A DNA stretch of 35,326 bases from Brasilonema sp. UFV-L1 (GCF_012912105.1 NZ_QMEA01000069.1:1-35326); one strand, 5' to 3'. Positions 1 to 10,002 are shown, counted from the first letter of the stretch. The notes: a model not told the origin generated them from the letters alone. A program made the numbers and translations.

Positions 1-144
1 AACCCTTGAGATACACTGCATACGCCTTTTGTCAATCAGGGAAGTTCAGCTTAAGCTAAAAATTATGTCTTCAGGCGGTAAGTGGCACTATTTCTCACAC
101 TTTTAGACTCAATCCCTAATTGGAGAATAACCGCAGCCAAACAA

Positions 145-180
145 AAAACCGACCCTGGTCGTATGACCAAGATCGGTTTT
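145..180. terminator. Bidirectional rho-independent terminator-like hairpin
   Basis: The outer arms AAAACCGA and TCGGTTTT and the inner arms TGGTC and GACCA are perfect inverted repeats around a 4-base loop, with a 3+3 base internal mismatch. The A run on one side and the T run on the other give a U tract in both directions. It could end a transcript entering from the left of the window or the minus-strand transcript of the 671-1003 gene, although it lies about 490 bases beyond that gene. Confidence 0.6.
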
Positions 181-670
181 GTATTGAAAGCAGGTCAATA
201 AACATCTACTGATTCCATCCAACTTATCGCATGATATCTAGGGAATTTCCGTTATATAAATCCTGCTCAAGCTTAGTCAATGCTAATCAAAGCTATTCAA
301 CTGCGCTTGGCTAGTTCCTAAGAGGAACCGCTACGCTACGTTTACTTCCTGCTTCATCCTGGAGAAGTCGGCTTCTACCAGTCCACAGGCGCGAGCACGG
401 TCTAACTGACCGCTATATGTATCGAAGTTATGGAAACTTCTGAGTGAGGCGCTACTAACAATCCTCTGTCTATGGAGCTTGCACTTCGCCTGTGGCACGT
501 TTATCAAACGCCAGTCGTTTGCTGGAAGGGTTATCCTCTGACGGCACGGTTGTTAACCGTTAATATATCGAATATCCTAGCATCTTTTAGCTATACCTAC
601 TCAAAATTGATGATCTTTGATGAGACTTGAATAGCTTTTAGGTTACAGTTTCTAGCCCCAGATATTTGAA
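181..670. other. Intergenic region, no convincing gene
   Basis: I see no supported gene here. The stretch holds short palindromes of the kind scattered through cyanobacterial genomes, such as GTTCC-TAAGA-GGAAC near 316-330. An open minus-strand frame without a start codon (331-552) ends in residues ACGLVEADFSRMKQEVN, which resemble the variable tails of cyanobacterial IS605-type TnpB proteins. The upstream conserved part is missing, so this is at most a decayed fragment. Confidence 0.4.
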
Positions 671-1003
671 CTACGCCAGAACTCGCCAGGTCAAGGTGTA
701 ATCTGAGCCACCTCGACTAAACTTAGCAGTAATTTCTCCTTCTCCAACCTGGCCGCTGGTAGCGGTCACGCTGCCAACGAGATCATCTTCGTTAAAGATA
801 CCTGTGTCTTTGTCGTACAGTGCAATTTCAGCAGTGCGATCAAAGATGATATTAGAAATATATCTTAAGTCTTTACCTTCTCTGGCATTAATGGTATTCA
901 CTCCTCCAACTTGGTTACCGTTAATGACAAAGTAAATCTCATCAGAGCCGACAGTATCTTCGGTTTTTTCGCAGTAAAGAGAAATGAGTTCTAAACGCGC
1001 CAT
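671..1003 (-). CDS. Small beta-rich hypothetical protein (110 aa)
   Basis: The product is unrecognised at the level of function. The 110-residue protein has alternating hydrophobic and polar residues predicting a beta sandwich, no signal peptide and no membrane segment. Motifs such as CEKTEDTVGSDEIYFVING, ALYDKDTGIF and EDDLVGSV are acidic and resemble a small C2-like or calcium-responsive fold that I recall from cyanobacterial hypothetical proteins; that link is inference. The start is supported by an AGGA Shine-Dalgarno about 10 bases upstream of the ATG. It stands alone, about 500 bases downstream of the porin and beyond that gene's terminator, so it probably has its own promoter. Confidence 0.7.
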   Translation of the reverse strand: MARLELISLYCEKTEDTVGSDEIYFVINGNQVGGVNTINAREGKDLRYISNIIFDRTAEIALYDKDTGIFNEDDLVGSVTATSGQVGEGEITAKFSRGGSDYTLTWRVLA

Positions 1004-1421
1004 GTGTTTATCCTGTTATTTCTGTTCCAACGTAGCTTGATATCGACAGTATCCTGCGACCGCGATGCTTGCTCGCCTGGATGCAATTTGAAAAGCGTGC
1101 GTATGCGCTTTTGCCGTAGGATAGCCATATTCTCCGAAACTTGGGAAACCCAGTTTCTGTAAACCAACTTTCCCAGTTTACCTCACAATCTTGCACCAAG
1201 AAAAACTGATGGTATTTGGTCACTCAGTATTAAAGCAAAAGTTCTTTCTGAGCGCGATCAAAGCCAATAAAAATTATGTAGCTCTCAAGAAACATAGGGG
1301 TGTAGGGGGAAAGAGTGTTTTTTCCATTCATAACGGGTAGCGCCCCGTCAGGCGTCGCTCCTAAGATGCACATTTTATAACCCTTATATAGCAGGGCTTT
1401 CAGATAGATATAGCGAACTAC
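1004..1421. other. Intergenic region, no convincing gene
   Basis: Short open frames here have no family resemblance and no good ribosome binding site. The region contains a small hairpin at about 1091-1112 (AAAAGCG / CGCTTTT) and otherwise nothing I can name. It presumably carries the promoter for the minus-strand gene ending at 671. Confidence 0.4.
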
Positions 1422-1448
1422 AAAAAAGCCGCCAACGCTGGCAGCTTT
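1422..1448 (-). terminator. Rho-independent terminator of the porin gene
   Basis: On the minus strand AAAGCTGCC pairs with GGCGGCTTT (one G-U pair) across a 6-base loop, followed by a run of six T. It lies about 55 bases past the porin stop codon, the expected place for its terminator. Confidence 0.8.
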
Positions 1449-1501
1449 CGCTTTCATTCCAAAATTAAAATTTTAAATAATCTCGACCCATCCAATATAT
1501 C

Positions 1502-3250
1502 CTAAAAGGAAAATACACTACGAAGTGTACCTGTTACAATCGTGCCATTGCTATCTTGATTTCCAGCATTGGTAATCACTTGAATAGATGGAGTGAGTTG
1601 GATATTTCGACTAAACGGATAGTTATAAAACGCCTCGAAATTGGTTTGAGTTGAATCGCCAATTTGACTCGCAATAAATGGCTGACCAACAGCAATTCCT
1701 GCTAAAGCACCGCGTGTAAACAAGTCTCGCGCTGCAACCCCCGCCATCCAGTAATTGGGTTTAATGTCGCCAAAGTTTTCGGTGTCACTGTAGCTACCGT
1801 AACCGTAGCGACCAAAAATACCAAACTTTTGTGCAAGGGTTAGTTCAATATTCACGCCAAAGGCATCAAAGCGATTGCTGAACACTTCGCCACCACTGTA
1901 TTGCAGACGCAAAGCAAAAGCTCTAGAAGGTGCGTATTCTATTTCCGCCGTAGTTTGATAGGTACTTCCAAATAAGCCCCGCTCGCCTGTAGTAATATTC
2001 GGGTTAACATTGGGAGCACCACCAGCTTTAGCAGTCGCACTAGGATATAAAATACTTGTGAATGATGAAATACTCTGAAGTACTCCCGATCCATGATTGC
2101 CAGGATTTGCTGCGTCTGCTGCTACATACAAAGCCCGCACGGACAATGCTCCTTGACCTGGTTTCCAGTCAATTGCTGCCCCTGCACTTGGACCGTTGAC
2201 TGGGAAAAGAATAAAGTTATTTACGAAAGCCAGAGTACTAAAGTCCCGGAAGCTAAGGTAAGAGTAACTGTTGAAGTCTACCAAATCGGTTGCCAAAATA
2301 GTCGGACCAAGAGTGAGTTTTAAGTCTTTAGCTAGTTGAAAATTGTAATACAGTCTGCTAAGACCGAATTCACCATTTGTGGGTGGCTTGACTGAGTAGT
2401 CTGTAACACTGCCAAAATTTGGCTCAAGCAAACCTGCAGCATTGTCTTTCCCACCATTACTGAGATTACTATCAAGACCACTTCCAGTCTCAAGGCGAAT
2501 TTTTAGTAAGTCAGTTCCACTGAAGCTAGTGTTTAAATCTACACCTGCTCGAAACAACACTGTGGGATTAGGTTGACTGGTAATTGCAGTACCTGTGGGA
2601 TTACCAGAGCTGGAATTAGGGTTAATTATGCGATCGCTACTAAATCCACCAGCATTTACCGAGATAATGACTTGACCTTGCAGCTTGGTTGTTGTGGAAA
2701 ACTGATTGGCTTCCAACTCAGCTGAACGTGCTTCTAGCGTATCTACCCGACCTCGTAAAGTTACTAACTCAGCAGCAAAGTCTTCCTGTAGCTTTTGCAA
2801 AGTTACCAAGTCTTCTTTTTTTACCAAATCTGTTGTGGCTAGTGCAATCAATTCGTTGATGCGATCCAAACAAGCATTTAACCCAGCAGCAAATTCATAA
2901 CGAGTCATTGCTCGATTACCGCGATAAGTTCCGTTAGGATACCCAGCTATGCAACCATACCGCTCTACCAAAGATTGCAATGCTTGAGCTGCCCAATCAG
3001 TGGGTTGAACATCAGAAAGCTGATTAACATTAGTAACCTGACTCTTAGAAGATGTATTCCCTTGTGCCTGAAGTTTGTTTCCAGAAGCTGCGACACCAGG
3101 AAAAGAAACACGAGTTTCTGCGTTTGCTGGATATATAGTTAGGAGTGATAAAGTGAGGATATTCACTCCATTGACTACAGTGTTTTTCAAAAGTTTTTGG
3201 GAAATCTTGGTAGCAAAAGAGGTATTTCTTGACAAGATTTTATTCTGCAT
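1502..3250 (-). CDS. SLH-domain carbohydrate/iron-uptake type porin, OprB family
   Basis: Outer-membrane porin of the cyanobacterial SLH-OprB type, about 582 aa. From the ATG at 3250 the order is a basic, hydrophobic signal region ending near PANA-ETR, an S-layer homology domain (DWAAQALQSLVERYGCIAGY, then YEFAAGLNACLDRINELI), a coiled coil (LVTLRGRVDTLEARSAELEA), and a long beta-barrel ending in the C-terminal Phe (RSVFSF) that outer-membrane barrels use for assembly. The SLH part is known in this family to bind the peptidoglycan-linked polymer. A TTG 45 bases upstream (3295) would add 15 residues, but the ATG gives a more normal signal peptide. The substrate (sugars, inorganic ions or iron) cannot be told from sequence. 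It is monocistronic, with a terminator at 1422-1448. Confidence 0.93.
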   Translation of the reverse strand: MQNKILSRNTSFATKISQKLLKNTVVNGVNILTLSLLTIYPANAETRVSFPGVAASGNKLQAQGNTSSKSQVTNVNQLSDVQPTDWAAQALQSLVERYGCIAGYPNGTYRGNRAMTRYEFAAGLNACLDRINELIALATTDLVKKEDLVTLQKLQEDFAAELVTLRGRVDTLEARSAELEANQFSTTTKLQGQVIISVNAGGFSSDRIINPNSSSGNPTGTAITSQPNPTVLFRAGVDLNTSFSGTDLLKIRLETGSGLDSNLSNGGKDNAAGLLEPNFGSVTDYSVKPPTNGEFGLSRLYYNFQLAKDLKLTLGPTILATDLVDFNSYSYLSFRDFSTLAFVNNFILFPVNGPSAGAAIDWKPGQGALSVRALYVAADAANPGNHGSGVLQSISSFTSILYPSATAKAGGAPNVNPNITTGERGLFGSTYQTTAEIEYAPSRAFALRLQYSGGEVFSNRFDAFGVNIELTLAQKFGIFGRYGYGSYSDTENFGDIKPNYWMAGVAARDLFTRGALAGIAVGQPFIASQIGDSTQTNFEAFYNYPFSRNIQLTPSIQVITNAGNQDSNGTIVTGTLRSVFSF

Positions 3251-3322
3251 ATTGCTGTTTGTTTGTGAAACCTTCAAATTTGTACTTAATAACAAAAAAG
3301 CTTTCTAAAAGTCTTTTAGTAA

Positions 3323-3470
3323 GAATTCAGCACTCAGGAGTCAGAAGTCAGAATTTGTAAGGAGTCTAGTATGATTGGTATATTCATGCATCAAATGTTC
3401 TCCTAATTCTTTAATTATTCTGACTCCTGGATTCTGACCGGAGGCGGAGCGGCTCCGGCTCCGCTCCTGA
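3323..3470. repeat. Inverted intergenic repeats between trpB and the porin
   Basis: The 12-base word CAGGAGTCAGAA (3335-3346) is repeated inverted as TTCTGACTCCTG (3418-3429), and fragments of the same motif recur beside both copies. It is followed by a GC-rich palindromic stretch (about 3443-3470, GGAGCGG ... CCGCTCC). Such motifs are common dispersed intergenic repeats in filamentous cyanobacteria. No gene is seen in the whole gap 3251-3639. Confidence 0.6.
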
Positions 3471-3639
3471 ATTCTTACGTGTTTTAGTTAGAAAGTTTTA
3501 GGTAAAAAAGTGTTTTATACACAAGCTTATTATCTCAAGAAAGGTGACAAAAAAAGCGGAGGAAAGGCGAGAGTTCCTCATCTATCCCCCTATTTATTGC
3601 CTTCATTGATAAAAACTGACAAAACTTACAAACATGTTG

Positions 3640-4887
3640 TTACGCAGGATTTAAAAACTTAGCAACAGTTTGCACATCTTTGTCACCACGTCCAGAGCAA
3701 TTGATCACAATTTTTGGACTTCCTGTTAATTGCGGACAAAGAGTATCTAGAAAGGCGATCGCATGAGCAGTCTCTAACGCCGGAATAATCCCTTCTAGTT
3801 GCGACAAACGCTGAAACGCCTCCAACGCCTGAGCATCAGTCACACTGTAATACTCGGCGCGTAAAACATCTTTTAAATAACTATGTTCCGGACCAACGCC
3901 AGGATAATCTAACCCAGCACTGATAGAATGTGCTTCTGTAATCTGCCCATCTTCATCTTGCAACACATAGCTCATCGCTCCATGCAAAACACCAACTCTA
4001 CCAAGAGTCAAAGTTGCTGCATGTTTATCAGTTTCAATTCCTTCACCCGCCGCCTCTACTCCAATCAGGCGTACAGATGGTTCATTGACAAATTCATGGA
4101 AAAGTCCAATTGCATTAGAACCTCCGCCAACACAAGCAAGTAGAATATCTGGTAGTCCTCCCCATTTTTCTTGACATTGAGCACGAGTTTCTTTACCAAT
4201 AATTGCTTGAAAATCTCGCACCATCATCGGGTAAGGATGAGGGCCTGCAACAGAACCTAAAATGTAATGAGTGGTTTCTACATTCGTCACCCAATCCCGA
4301 ATCGCTTCAGATGTTGCATCCTTAAGAGTTCCTGTTCCTGCTTCGACTGGACGAACTTCTGCTCCCATCAATCGCATGCGAAACACATTCAGGGCTTGTC
4401 GTTCCATGTCATGGATGCCCATGTATATCATGCATTCTAGACCAAAACGGGCGCAGACTGTAGCAGTTGCAACACCATGTTGACCGGCTCCGGTTTCTGC
4501 GATAATTCGCTGTTTACCCATACGTTTGGCGAGTAAGACTTGAGCTAAGGCGTTATTAATTTTGTGAGCGCCTGTATGGTTTAAGTCTTCTCTTTTTAAG
4601 TAAATCTGCGCTCCAGTACCATCTGGTTTGGCATAGTGTTGAGTGAGTCGTTCAGCAAAGTATAAAGGAGTGGCGCGTCCTACGTAGTCGCGTAAGAGTG
4701 CTTGTAGTTCTGATTGAAATTCTGGATCGTTGCGATATTTTTGATATGCTGTTTCTAATTCCGAAAGTGCCGGCATTAATGTTTCGGGTACGTATTTGCC
4801 TCCAAATTGACCAAATCGACCGAAGGTATCTGGTACACGAGGAGTTTGTGGAGTGGAAGTATTAGTGTTTTGGTTATTTGCTAACAT
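3640..4887 (-). CDS. trpB: Tryptophan synthase beta chain
   Basis: Catalyses the last step of tryptophan synthesis, condensing indole with L-serine using PLP, as an alpha2-beta2 complex with TrpA. The 415-aa product has the usual family length. The PLP lysine lies in [10 protein letters not shown] (Lys109 from this start), the phosphate-binding loop is GGGSNAIG, and the N-terminal [20 protein letters not shown] signature is present. The frame is open 43 codons further upstream, but the ATG at 4887 has an AAGGA Shine-Dalgarno and matches the normal N-terminus, so I chose it. It is the last gene of the aroF-trpECAB block, 274 bases after trpA in a spacer full of short repeats. Because that spacer is long, it may be transcribed separately. 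Confidence 0.96.
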   Translation of the reverse strand: MLANNQNTNTSTPQTPRVPDTFGRFGQFGGKYVPETLMPALSELETAYQKYRNDPEFQSELQALLRDYVGRATPLYFAERLTQHYAKPDGTGAQIYLKREDLNHTGAHKINNALAQVLLAKRMGKQRIIAETGAGQHGVATATVCARFGLECMIYMGIHDMERQALNVFRMRLMGAEVRPVEAGTGTLKDATSEAIRDWVTNVETTHYILGSVAGPHPYPMMVRDFQAIIGKETRAQCQEKWGGLPDILLACVGGGSNAIGLFHEFVNEPSVRLIGVEAAGEGIETDKHAATLTLGRVGVLHGAMSYVLQDEDGQITEAHSISAGLDYPGVGPEHSYLKDVLRAEYYSVTDAQALEAFQRLSQLEGIIPALETAHAIAFLDTLCPQLTGSPKIVINCSGRGDKDVQTVAKFLNPA

Positions 4888-4974
4888 TGGAATTTCCTTG
4901 TTTTGAAATTTGGTATTTGGAATTTTCAATTGATGCGATGAATTTTCAGGACTTAGGCAAAATAATGAAAAAAT

Positions 4975-5155
4975 AAACCGCATTAGCGAAGCGTGTCCGA
5001 AGGACATAGGACGCAAAGAGCACGTTAGCGCAGCGTGCGCCCTTGGCGCATAGTTAAGAGAGTTTAAAAGGGTTTTTGCGTAAATCCTAATTTTGTTTCA
5101 CGCAAAGACGCATTTGCGCAGCGCCCTCGAACGGGGCTAGGCGCAAAGAATATGC
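4975..5155. repeat. Dispersed short palindromic repeats between trpA and trpB
   Basis: The spacer contains several copies of the GC-rich words typical of cyanobacterial dispersed repeats (TTAGCGAAGCGTGTCC, TTAGCGCAGCGTGCGCCC, CGCAAAGACGC, TTTGCGCAGCGCCC). They form overlapping short hairpins and carry no gene. Confidence 0.55.
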
Positions 5156-5161
5156 AACGTC

Positions 5162-5977
5162 TTAATTTTTAATTCCTACAGCGGGGGTAATTGCTGCTTT
5201 CAAATCGCTACAGAAATCTTTTATAGCTTGCAGCCCTTGAGATGGTGTGGTTTCTCCTAAGCGTTGGACAAAAGCGCTTCCTGCAATGACTGCATCTGCG
5301 CCCCAGTCTTTGACTTGACGGGCTTGTTCGACTCCGGAAATACCAAAACCAACGCCTATTGGTTTGTTGGTGACACTGCGGATTTGATGGAGTACGTCTT
5401 TGACTCGGGTTTGCAATGTTGAACGTACACCTGTTACACCTGTGACGCTGACTAAGTAGATGAATCCGCGAGATTGACGGGCGATCGCCTCAATTCTTTC
5501 TTTTGAACTGTTAGGTGTCACCAACAATGTGACTTCTACTCCTACACTATCAGCAGACTTCAACACATGATCTGCTTCTTCTAAGGGTAAATCGGGTACG
5601 ACTAACCCCTTGATTCCTGTAGGAGCAACTTGCTTGAGGAATTGCTGGGTACCCAGATTTAAAATTGGGTTATAGTAGGTAAAAAGAATGAGTGGCGATC
5701 GCAAACTACGAGTAGCTGACTGCGCCATTTCTAAAACTTGAGCTAAGCGAGTTCCCGCTTTGAGAGCACGAGTTGCAGCGGCTTGAATAACAGGCCCATC
5801 AGCCAAGGGATCAGAATAGGGAACTCCCAATTCAATGAAATCTGCACCACTTGCGTCTAAAATTTTGAGAGCTTCGGCTGTTGTTTCCAAATCAGGATCA
5901 CCAGCTGTAATAAAAGGAATTAAAGCACACTGGTTTTTGGCGCGTAAAGATTCAAAGTGTTCAGAAATTGAAGTCAT
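5162..5977 (-). CDS. trpA: Tryptophan synthase alpha chain
   Basis: Cleaves indole-3-glycerol phosphate to indole and glyceraldehyde 3-phosphate and passes indole through a tunnel to TrpB. The 271-aa TIM barrel is full length. The catalytic acids fall at their canonical positions, Glu49 ([17 protein letters not shown]) and Asp60, and the phosphate-binding glycines are in GFGISG and [11 protein letters not shown]. The ATG at 5977 has only a weak ribosome binding site. It lies 88 bases after trpC on the same strand, consistent with co-transcription. Confidence 0.97.
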   Translation of the reverse strand: MTSISEHFESLRAKNQCALIPFITAGDPDLETTAEALKILDASGADFIELGVPYSDPLADGPVIQAAATRALKAGTRLAQVLEMAQSATRSLRSPLILFTYYNPILNLGTQQFLKQVAPTGIKGLVVPDLPLEEADHVLKSADSVGVEVTLLVTPNSSKERIEAIARQSRGFIYLVSVTGVTGVRSTLQTRVKDVLHQIRSVTNKPIGVGFGISGVEQARQVKDWGADAVIAGSAFVQRLGETTPSQGLQAIKDFCSDLKAAITPAVGIKN

Positions 5978-6065
5978 CTTAATAAATTACCGAAAGCGAA
6001 CAACAAGTTAATAGGGGAAAGCCAGAATGAAAAATGCAAAATTTCTGTGGGAAGAATGAACAATT

Positions 6066-6917
6066 TCACATTCTTAATTGCTTGACAGCTTGTTCTAAAT
6101 CAGGTTGCTTGACTAAAGATTCTCCAATCAAAACAGCTTGTGCTCCAGCTTGGGCGACAAAAGCTAAATCAGAAGATGTGTATAAACCAGACTCACTCAC
6201 AACCGTAATATCTAAATTTTTTAACCTTTCTTGACGTTCTACCAACAAGTGTTTAGTTGTTTCTATATCAAGACTAAAGTCTTCCAAATTGCGGTTGTTG
6301 ATTCCGACGAGTTGTACATTTGATAACGCTAGTACTCTGTCAAGTTCAGTTAAAGTATGCACTTCCACTAATGCAGTCATACCTAAATGCTGAACAATGT
6401 GCAGAAAATCTTGCAGCGTTTCGTCACTTAATATGGCAGCAATGAGTAGTACTGCATCTGCACCATTGACTCGTGCTAAATAAATTTGGTAAGGATCTAT
6501 GACAAACTCTTTACAAAGAAGCGGTAATTCTACACTATTTCTAATGACTCGCAAATTTTCAAAACTGCCCTGAAAAAATTTTTCGTCAGTTAACACAGAA
6601 AGACAAGTTGCACCGCCTCGTTCATATGCTTGAGCAATTTTGACTGGTTCAAAATCAGCACGAATAACTCCTTTACTTGGCGAAGCTTTCTTTACCTCAG
6701 CAATAATGCTGGGCTTGGTAGGATTTTGCCGTAGAGCATTTAAGAAGTTTCGCATAGGAGGAGCAAGACTAACCTGAAGTTTTAAATCGGCTATTGGCAA
6801 TTGCTCTTTCATGAGCGCAACTTCTTGCTGTTTGTGCCAAACTATTTCTTCGAGAATATGACGTGGTTTGGCAGACTGTGCTGTTCCTTGAGTTGGTTGC
6901 TGGTAAGAATTTATCAT
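6066..6917 (-). CDS. trpC: Indole-3-glycerol phosphate synthase
   Basis: Closes the indole ring from CdRP in tryptophan synthesis. The 283-aa TIM barrel shows the family blocks in order: the N-terminal [14 protein letters not shown] helix, the catalytic lysine block [35 protein letters not shown] and [12 protein letters not shown]. It is a stand-alone TrpC with no TrpF fusion. It follows trpE by 288 bases that hold a small inverted-repeat element, and precedes trpA by 88 bases. Transcription from trpE must cross that element or start anew. Confidence 0.97.
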   Translation of the reverse strand: MINSYQQPTQGTAQSAKPRHILEEIVWHKQQEVALMKEQLPIADLKLQVSLAPPMRNFLNALRQNPTKPSIIAEVKKASPSKGVIRADFEPVKIAQAYERGGATCLSVLTDEKFFQGSFENLRVIRNSVELPLLCKEFVIDPYQIYLARVNGADAVLLIAAILSDETLQDFLHIVQHLGMTALVEVHTLTELDRVLALSNVQLVGINNRNLEDFSLDIETTKHLLVERQERLKNLDITVVSESGLYTSSDLAFVAQAGAQAVLIGESLVKQPDLEQAVKQLRM

Positions 6918-7060
6918 CTTTTTGAAGAAGTGGTTATTAGTTGAAGAATGGGAAACCTAACCCAAAATTCCTTCTCTATCAGACGCTACTTTGTTGGCGC
7001 AGCCTGTCTGTAGGACTTACGGAATCTCACCTTGCCCTATCGGGCATCCCTCTCCGCGAT

Positions 7061-7154
7061 TTCGGAACCTCACCCTGCCCTATCGGGCATCCCTCTCCTT
7101 AATAAGGAGAGGGAAAGATTTTAGCGTAGCTAAAAGCGAGGGTGAGGTTTCGAA
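7061..7154. repeat. MITE-like inverted-repeat element in the trpE-trpC spacer
   Basis: Terminal inverted repeats of 16 bases (TTCGGAACCTCACCCT and its inverse at 7139-7154) match at 15 of 16 positions. Inside are three nested hairpins: GCCC-TATC-GGGC, a perfect 11-base stem CCCTCTCCTTA / TAAGGAGAGGG (7091-7113), and TTTTAGC-GTA-GCTAAAA (7119-7135). The first 31 bases are also repeated directly at about 7024-7054 with the same GCCC-TATC-GGGC hairpin, suggesting a second partial copy. There is no coding capacity. The strong stems could attenuate read-through from trpE into trpC. Confidence 0.75.
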
Positions 7155-7205
7155 CCAGATGTGTATACACAGTAGCCTACAAGCAGAGGGTTAGAAGAAA
7201 AATGA

Positions 7206-9401
7206 TTATGCAAGAACTGAGGAGCGATATTTAGTCGTAAATTCACTGACTATATTTGTAACAATTGTCAAACCCACTCCTCCTGCCAAAGTCATGATGG
7301 ATTCTGGATGGAACTGAACGGCAGCAATTGGTAATGTTTGATGTTCAATGCCCATAATCACACCATCTGCGGACATAGCTGTCACTTTGAGTTCTGCGGG
7401 TAGGCTTTCTGGTAGTGCATACAACGAGTGATATCTACCAACTTCAAAGGACTGTGGTAAGCCTTTAAAGGCAACAGAATCTATATCCACAACAGAAACC
7501 TCAGACACCTTACCATGTTGGGGATAATCCAGAATTCCTAGCTTTCCACCGTGTGCCTCTACAATCGACTGCAATCCTAAACACACGCCAAAGATAGGAA
7601 TTTGTCGTTTCTTGCAAGCTGCAATTGTATCTGCAACACGAAAGTCACTTGGTTTTCCAGGACCAGGAGATAATACAACTAAGTCAGGTTTTTCTGTATC
7701 AAAGACTGATTCTGCAAAACCGTGTCGTAGTGTTGTCACTCTGGCACCAGTTTGACGGATGTAATTTGCTAAGGTATGCACAAATGAGTCTTCATAATCA
7801 ACGAGCAAGACACGTTTGCCCGCCCCTGGATTCGCTTCTTGAATGTCAAGGTCTGACAAGCTTGACAAATCTGCACTCTTATGAACAACTGTGCTAAGTG
7901 TTTGGAACAAGGCACCAGCTTTAGTAATCGTTTCTTGTGCTTCTGCTTCTGGCTCTGAATCATAAAGAACTGTCGCACCGACTCGCACCTGTGCAACTGA
8001 GTCTTTTAGTCGGATAGTTCTTAAAATTAGACCAGTATTCAAATTACCTTGAAAAGTTAAGTATCCAACTGCCCCACCATACCAACGTCTGGGGCTGCGC
8101 TCATTCTGTTCCAGAAACTGCATCGCTGAACGTTTTGGTGCTCCTGTCACTGTAACTGCCCACAAATGCGTCAGAAATGCATCCACAGCATCAAATTCTG
8201 GTCGCATGATGCCTTCCACGTGGTCTACAGTATGAATCAGATGGCTATACAATTCGATTTGACGACGACCAATCACTCTCACAGTCCCCGACTCACAAAT
8301 CCGTGACTTATCATTACGGTCTACGTCGGTACACATGGTGAGTTCAGATTCATCTTTACGCGAGTTCAACAGCTTTTGGATTTGTGCTGCATCATCAATC
8401 GCAGTTTTTCCTCGACGAATTGTACCACTGATTGGGCAAGTTTCAATACGTCTGCCGTCAACACGCACAAACATTTCTGGAGATGCACCAATCAGATATT
8501 CTCCACCTAAGTTAAAGATAAATCCATAAGGACTGGGATTAATCTCCCTAAGCGTGCGATAAAGTTCAGTTGGGGATTTTTCACAGGCTTGAAAGAAGCT
8601 TTGGCTGGGAACAACTTCAAATAAATCGCCGCGACGGAAGTAATCGAGTGCTTTGATGACTTGTTGTTCATATTCACCTGGTGCGTGATCAGAGTTTTGA
8701 GTGACACTCAAACGTTTACCTCGGTAATCTATAACTTCACCCGTACGAGGTAAATCACGAGTGCTACCATTTTTAGTGACAAAATCATACTGGATTCTGA
8801 ATGCTCTTTGCAGGTGGTAGTCAATCACTAACAATTCATCGGGTAGATAGAGTACCACATCTCTTTGGTCAGATGAACGTTCCAGACGCTTTGGCATTTG
8901 CTCAAACTGAAAAACCAAATCATACCCAAATGCACCATAAAGTCCCAAGTTTTCATCTGCTGGACTACTGAAGATAGATAATATCTCACGAACAACGCTG
9001 AAAACAGATGGTTGTCTGCTGCGTTCTTCTTCTGAAAATAAACGTTCTGTTGGTTTAACAGAGCCGATAATACAGTTATTCTCTTTTTCGACAGCCTCAA
9101 GATATGGTTGGTGCAATAGGCACTCTGCCAAATAATCTAGTAGTATCTTGCCTCGTTCATTATGTGCCGTAATAGTGAAAGTGTTATCTCGCGTAACAAG
9201 TTCTAAAGGTGGATTGACAAAACCTATCGCCCATCGTTTGTAGCGCCCTGGGTATTCATAGCTACTTGCCAGTAAGCCACCGCGTTGAGAATCTAAACGT
9301 ATCAAAACCTCGTCAATTGCTGAATCTATCGAAGTATTTGTGACAGAACGTGATACAAAGATTCCACCTTGAGTTGTGTAGGATTGTGTGTCAAAAGACA
9401 T
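7206..9401 (-). CDS. trpE: Anthranilate synthase, fused TrpE-TrpG
   Basis: Converts chorismate and glutamine to anthranilate, the committed step to tryptophan. The 731-aa protein is a fusion. The N-terminal chorismate-binding component I (about residues 1-510) has IGASPEMFVRVDGRRIETCP, SGTIRRG and DVDRNDKSRICE. The C-terminal class I glutamine amidotransferase (from about residue 535, VLLVDYEDSFVHTLANYIRQ) has the oxyanion strand VVLSPGPGKP, the nucleophile Cys in FGVCLGLQS and the His-Glu pair in QFHPES. Both active sites look intact. This fused form is known from rhizobia and some filamentous cyanobacteria, whereas other bacteria use separate trpE and trpG. The start has a GAGGG ribosome binding site. 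The gap upstream is 680 bases and holds palindromes that could be operators. Confidence 0.95.
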   Translation of the reverse strand: MSFDTQSYTTQGGIFVSRSVTNTSIDSAIDEVLIRLDSQRGGLLASSYEYPGRYKRWAIGFVNPPLELVTRDNTFTITAHNERGKILLDYLAECLLHQPYLEAVEKENNCIIGSVKPTERLFSEEERSRQPSVFSVVREILSIFSSPADENLGLYGAFGYDLVFQFEQMPKRLERSSDQRDVVLYLPDELLVIDYHLQRAFRIQYDFVTKNGSTRDLPRTGEVIDYRGKRLSVTQNSDHAPGEYEQQVIKALDYFRRGDLFEVVPSQSFFQACEKSPTELYRTLREINPSPYGFIFNLGGEYLIGASPEMFVRVDGRRIETCPISGTIRRGKTAIDDAAQIQKLLNSRKDESELTMCTDVDRNDKSRICESGTVRVIGRRQIELYSHLIHTVDHVEGIMRPEFDAVDAFLTHLWAVTVTGAPKRSAMQFLEQNERSPRRWYGGAVGYLTFQGNLNTGLILRTIRLKDSVAQVRVGATVLYDSEPEAEAQETITKAGALFQTLSTVVHKSADLSSLSDLDIQEANPGAGKRVLLVDYEDSFVHTLANYIRQTGARVTTLRHGFAESVFDTEKPDLVVLSPGPGKPSDFRVADTIAACKKRQIPIFGVCLGLQSIVEAHGGKLGILDYPQHGKVSEVSVVDIDSVAFKGLPQSFEVGRYHSLYALPESLPAELKVTAMSADGVIMGIEHQTLPIAAVQFHPESIMTLAGGVGLTIVTNIVSEFTTKYRSSVLA

Positions 9402-10002
9402 AGATATGACCCTCTTAAAGCTGACTTAAAAAATCATTACTGGGATAATTTGGCGACTTGGTAACTGAGTAGCATACAGTGTATTAGTAGTCTGCTACAC
9501 CAACAATCCTTAGTTGATCAACTTTCAGATTCATCTTCTTTTCCTCTTCCTTTGCGCTCTTTGCGCCTTTGTGGTTTTTTTATCTACTCTTGAGCCATTG
9601 CCTTGATAGAGTACGAGTTAAAATCTAACGTTGACCATCATTCATTTGTGAGTGATTGCCGGTTGACAATAACTACCAGATATTAAGTAGAAGCAAGATA
9701 ATTCAACTTATGCAGTTATGAAAAATAAATGGTTTGGGAGCATTTAGCATCAAATTATGTATTGCGCCTATGATCATTTCTGGTATCTACCAAATCTTGG
9801 TAAGCAGTTCTGCGATTTTGTCAAGTTAAGTCGTTGGTCTAAAATTTCGGAAAATGTAACAACAGTGTCTGTTTTAGCTTTAGGATTTGGGATAGGAAAA
9901 TCCCAGTAAATTGGTTGGTGCGTATTTATTTATAGTCAAACTGAGAAAATAATATGCACACATGATTGCCTTAACGAAATAATTTCAGGATGATTAAAGA
10001 AT
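9402..10002. promoter_or_regulatory. Upstream region of trpE with two palindromes
   Basis: No gene is seen in this 600-base gap. Two adjacent palindromes lie 73-97 bases before the trpE start: ATACA-G-TGTAT at 9474-9484 and GTAG-TCTG-CTAC at 9487-9498. They could bind a regulator or form leader hairpins. Short minus-strand leader frames near here contain no Trp codons, so classical Trp-codon attenuation is not supported. A fragment of a common cyanobacterial repeat (CTTTGCGCTCTTTGCGCC) lies near 9552-9570. Confidence 0.35.

Noticed and set aside
331-552. Possible TnpB C-terminal remnant on the minus strand
   Set aside because: Only a tail resembling variable TnpB ends is seen. No zinc-finger cysteines or RuvC motif precede it and there is no start codon, so it is too weak to call.
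1230-1457. 75-aa minus-strand frame beginning in the porin terminator
   Set aside because: Its first codons are the terminator hairpin itself, and it has no ribosome binding site or conserved motif.
9487-9498. NtcA-type binding site
   Set aside because: The palindrome is GTA-N6-TAC; NtcA sites need GTA-N8-TAC with a -10 box about 22 bases downstream, which I did not find.
9402-9540. Trp-codon leader peptide for attenuation of trpE
   Set aside because: The two short ATG frames upstream on the minus strand contain no tryptophan codons.
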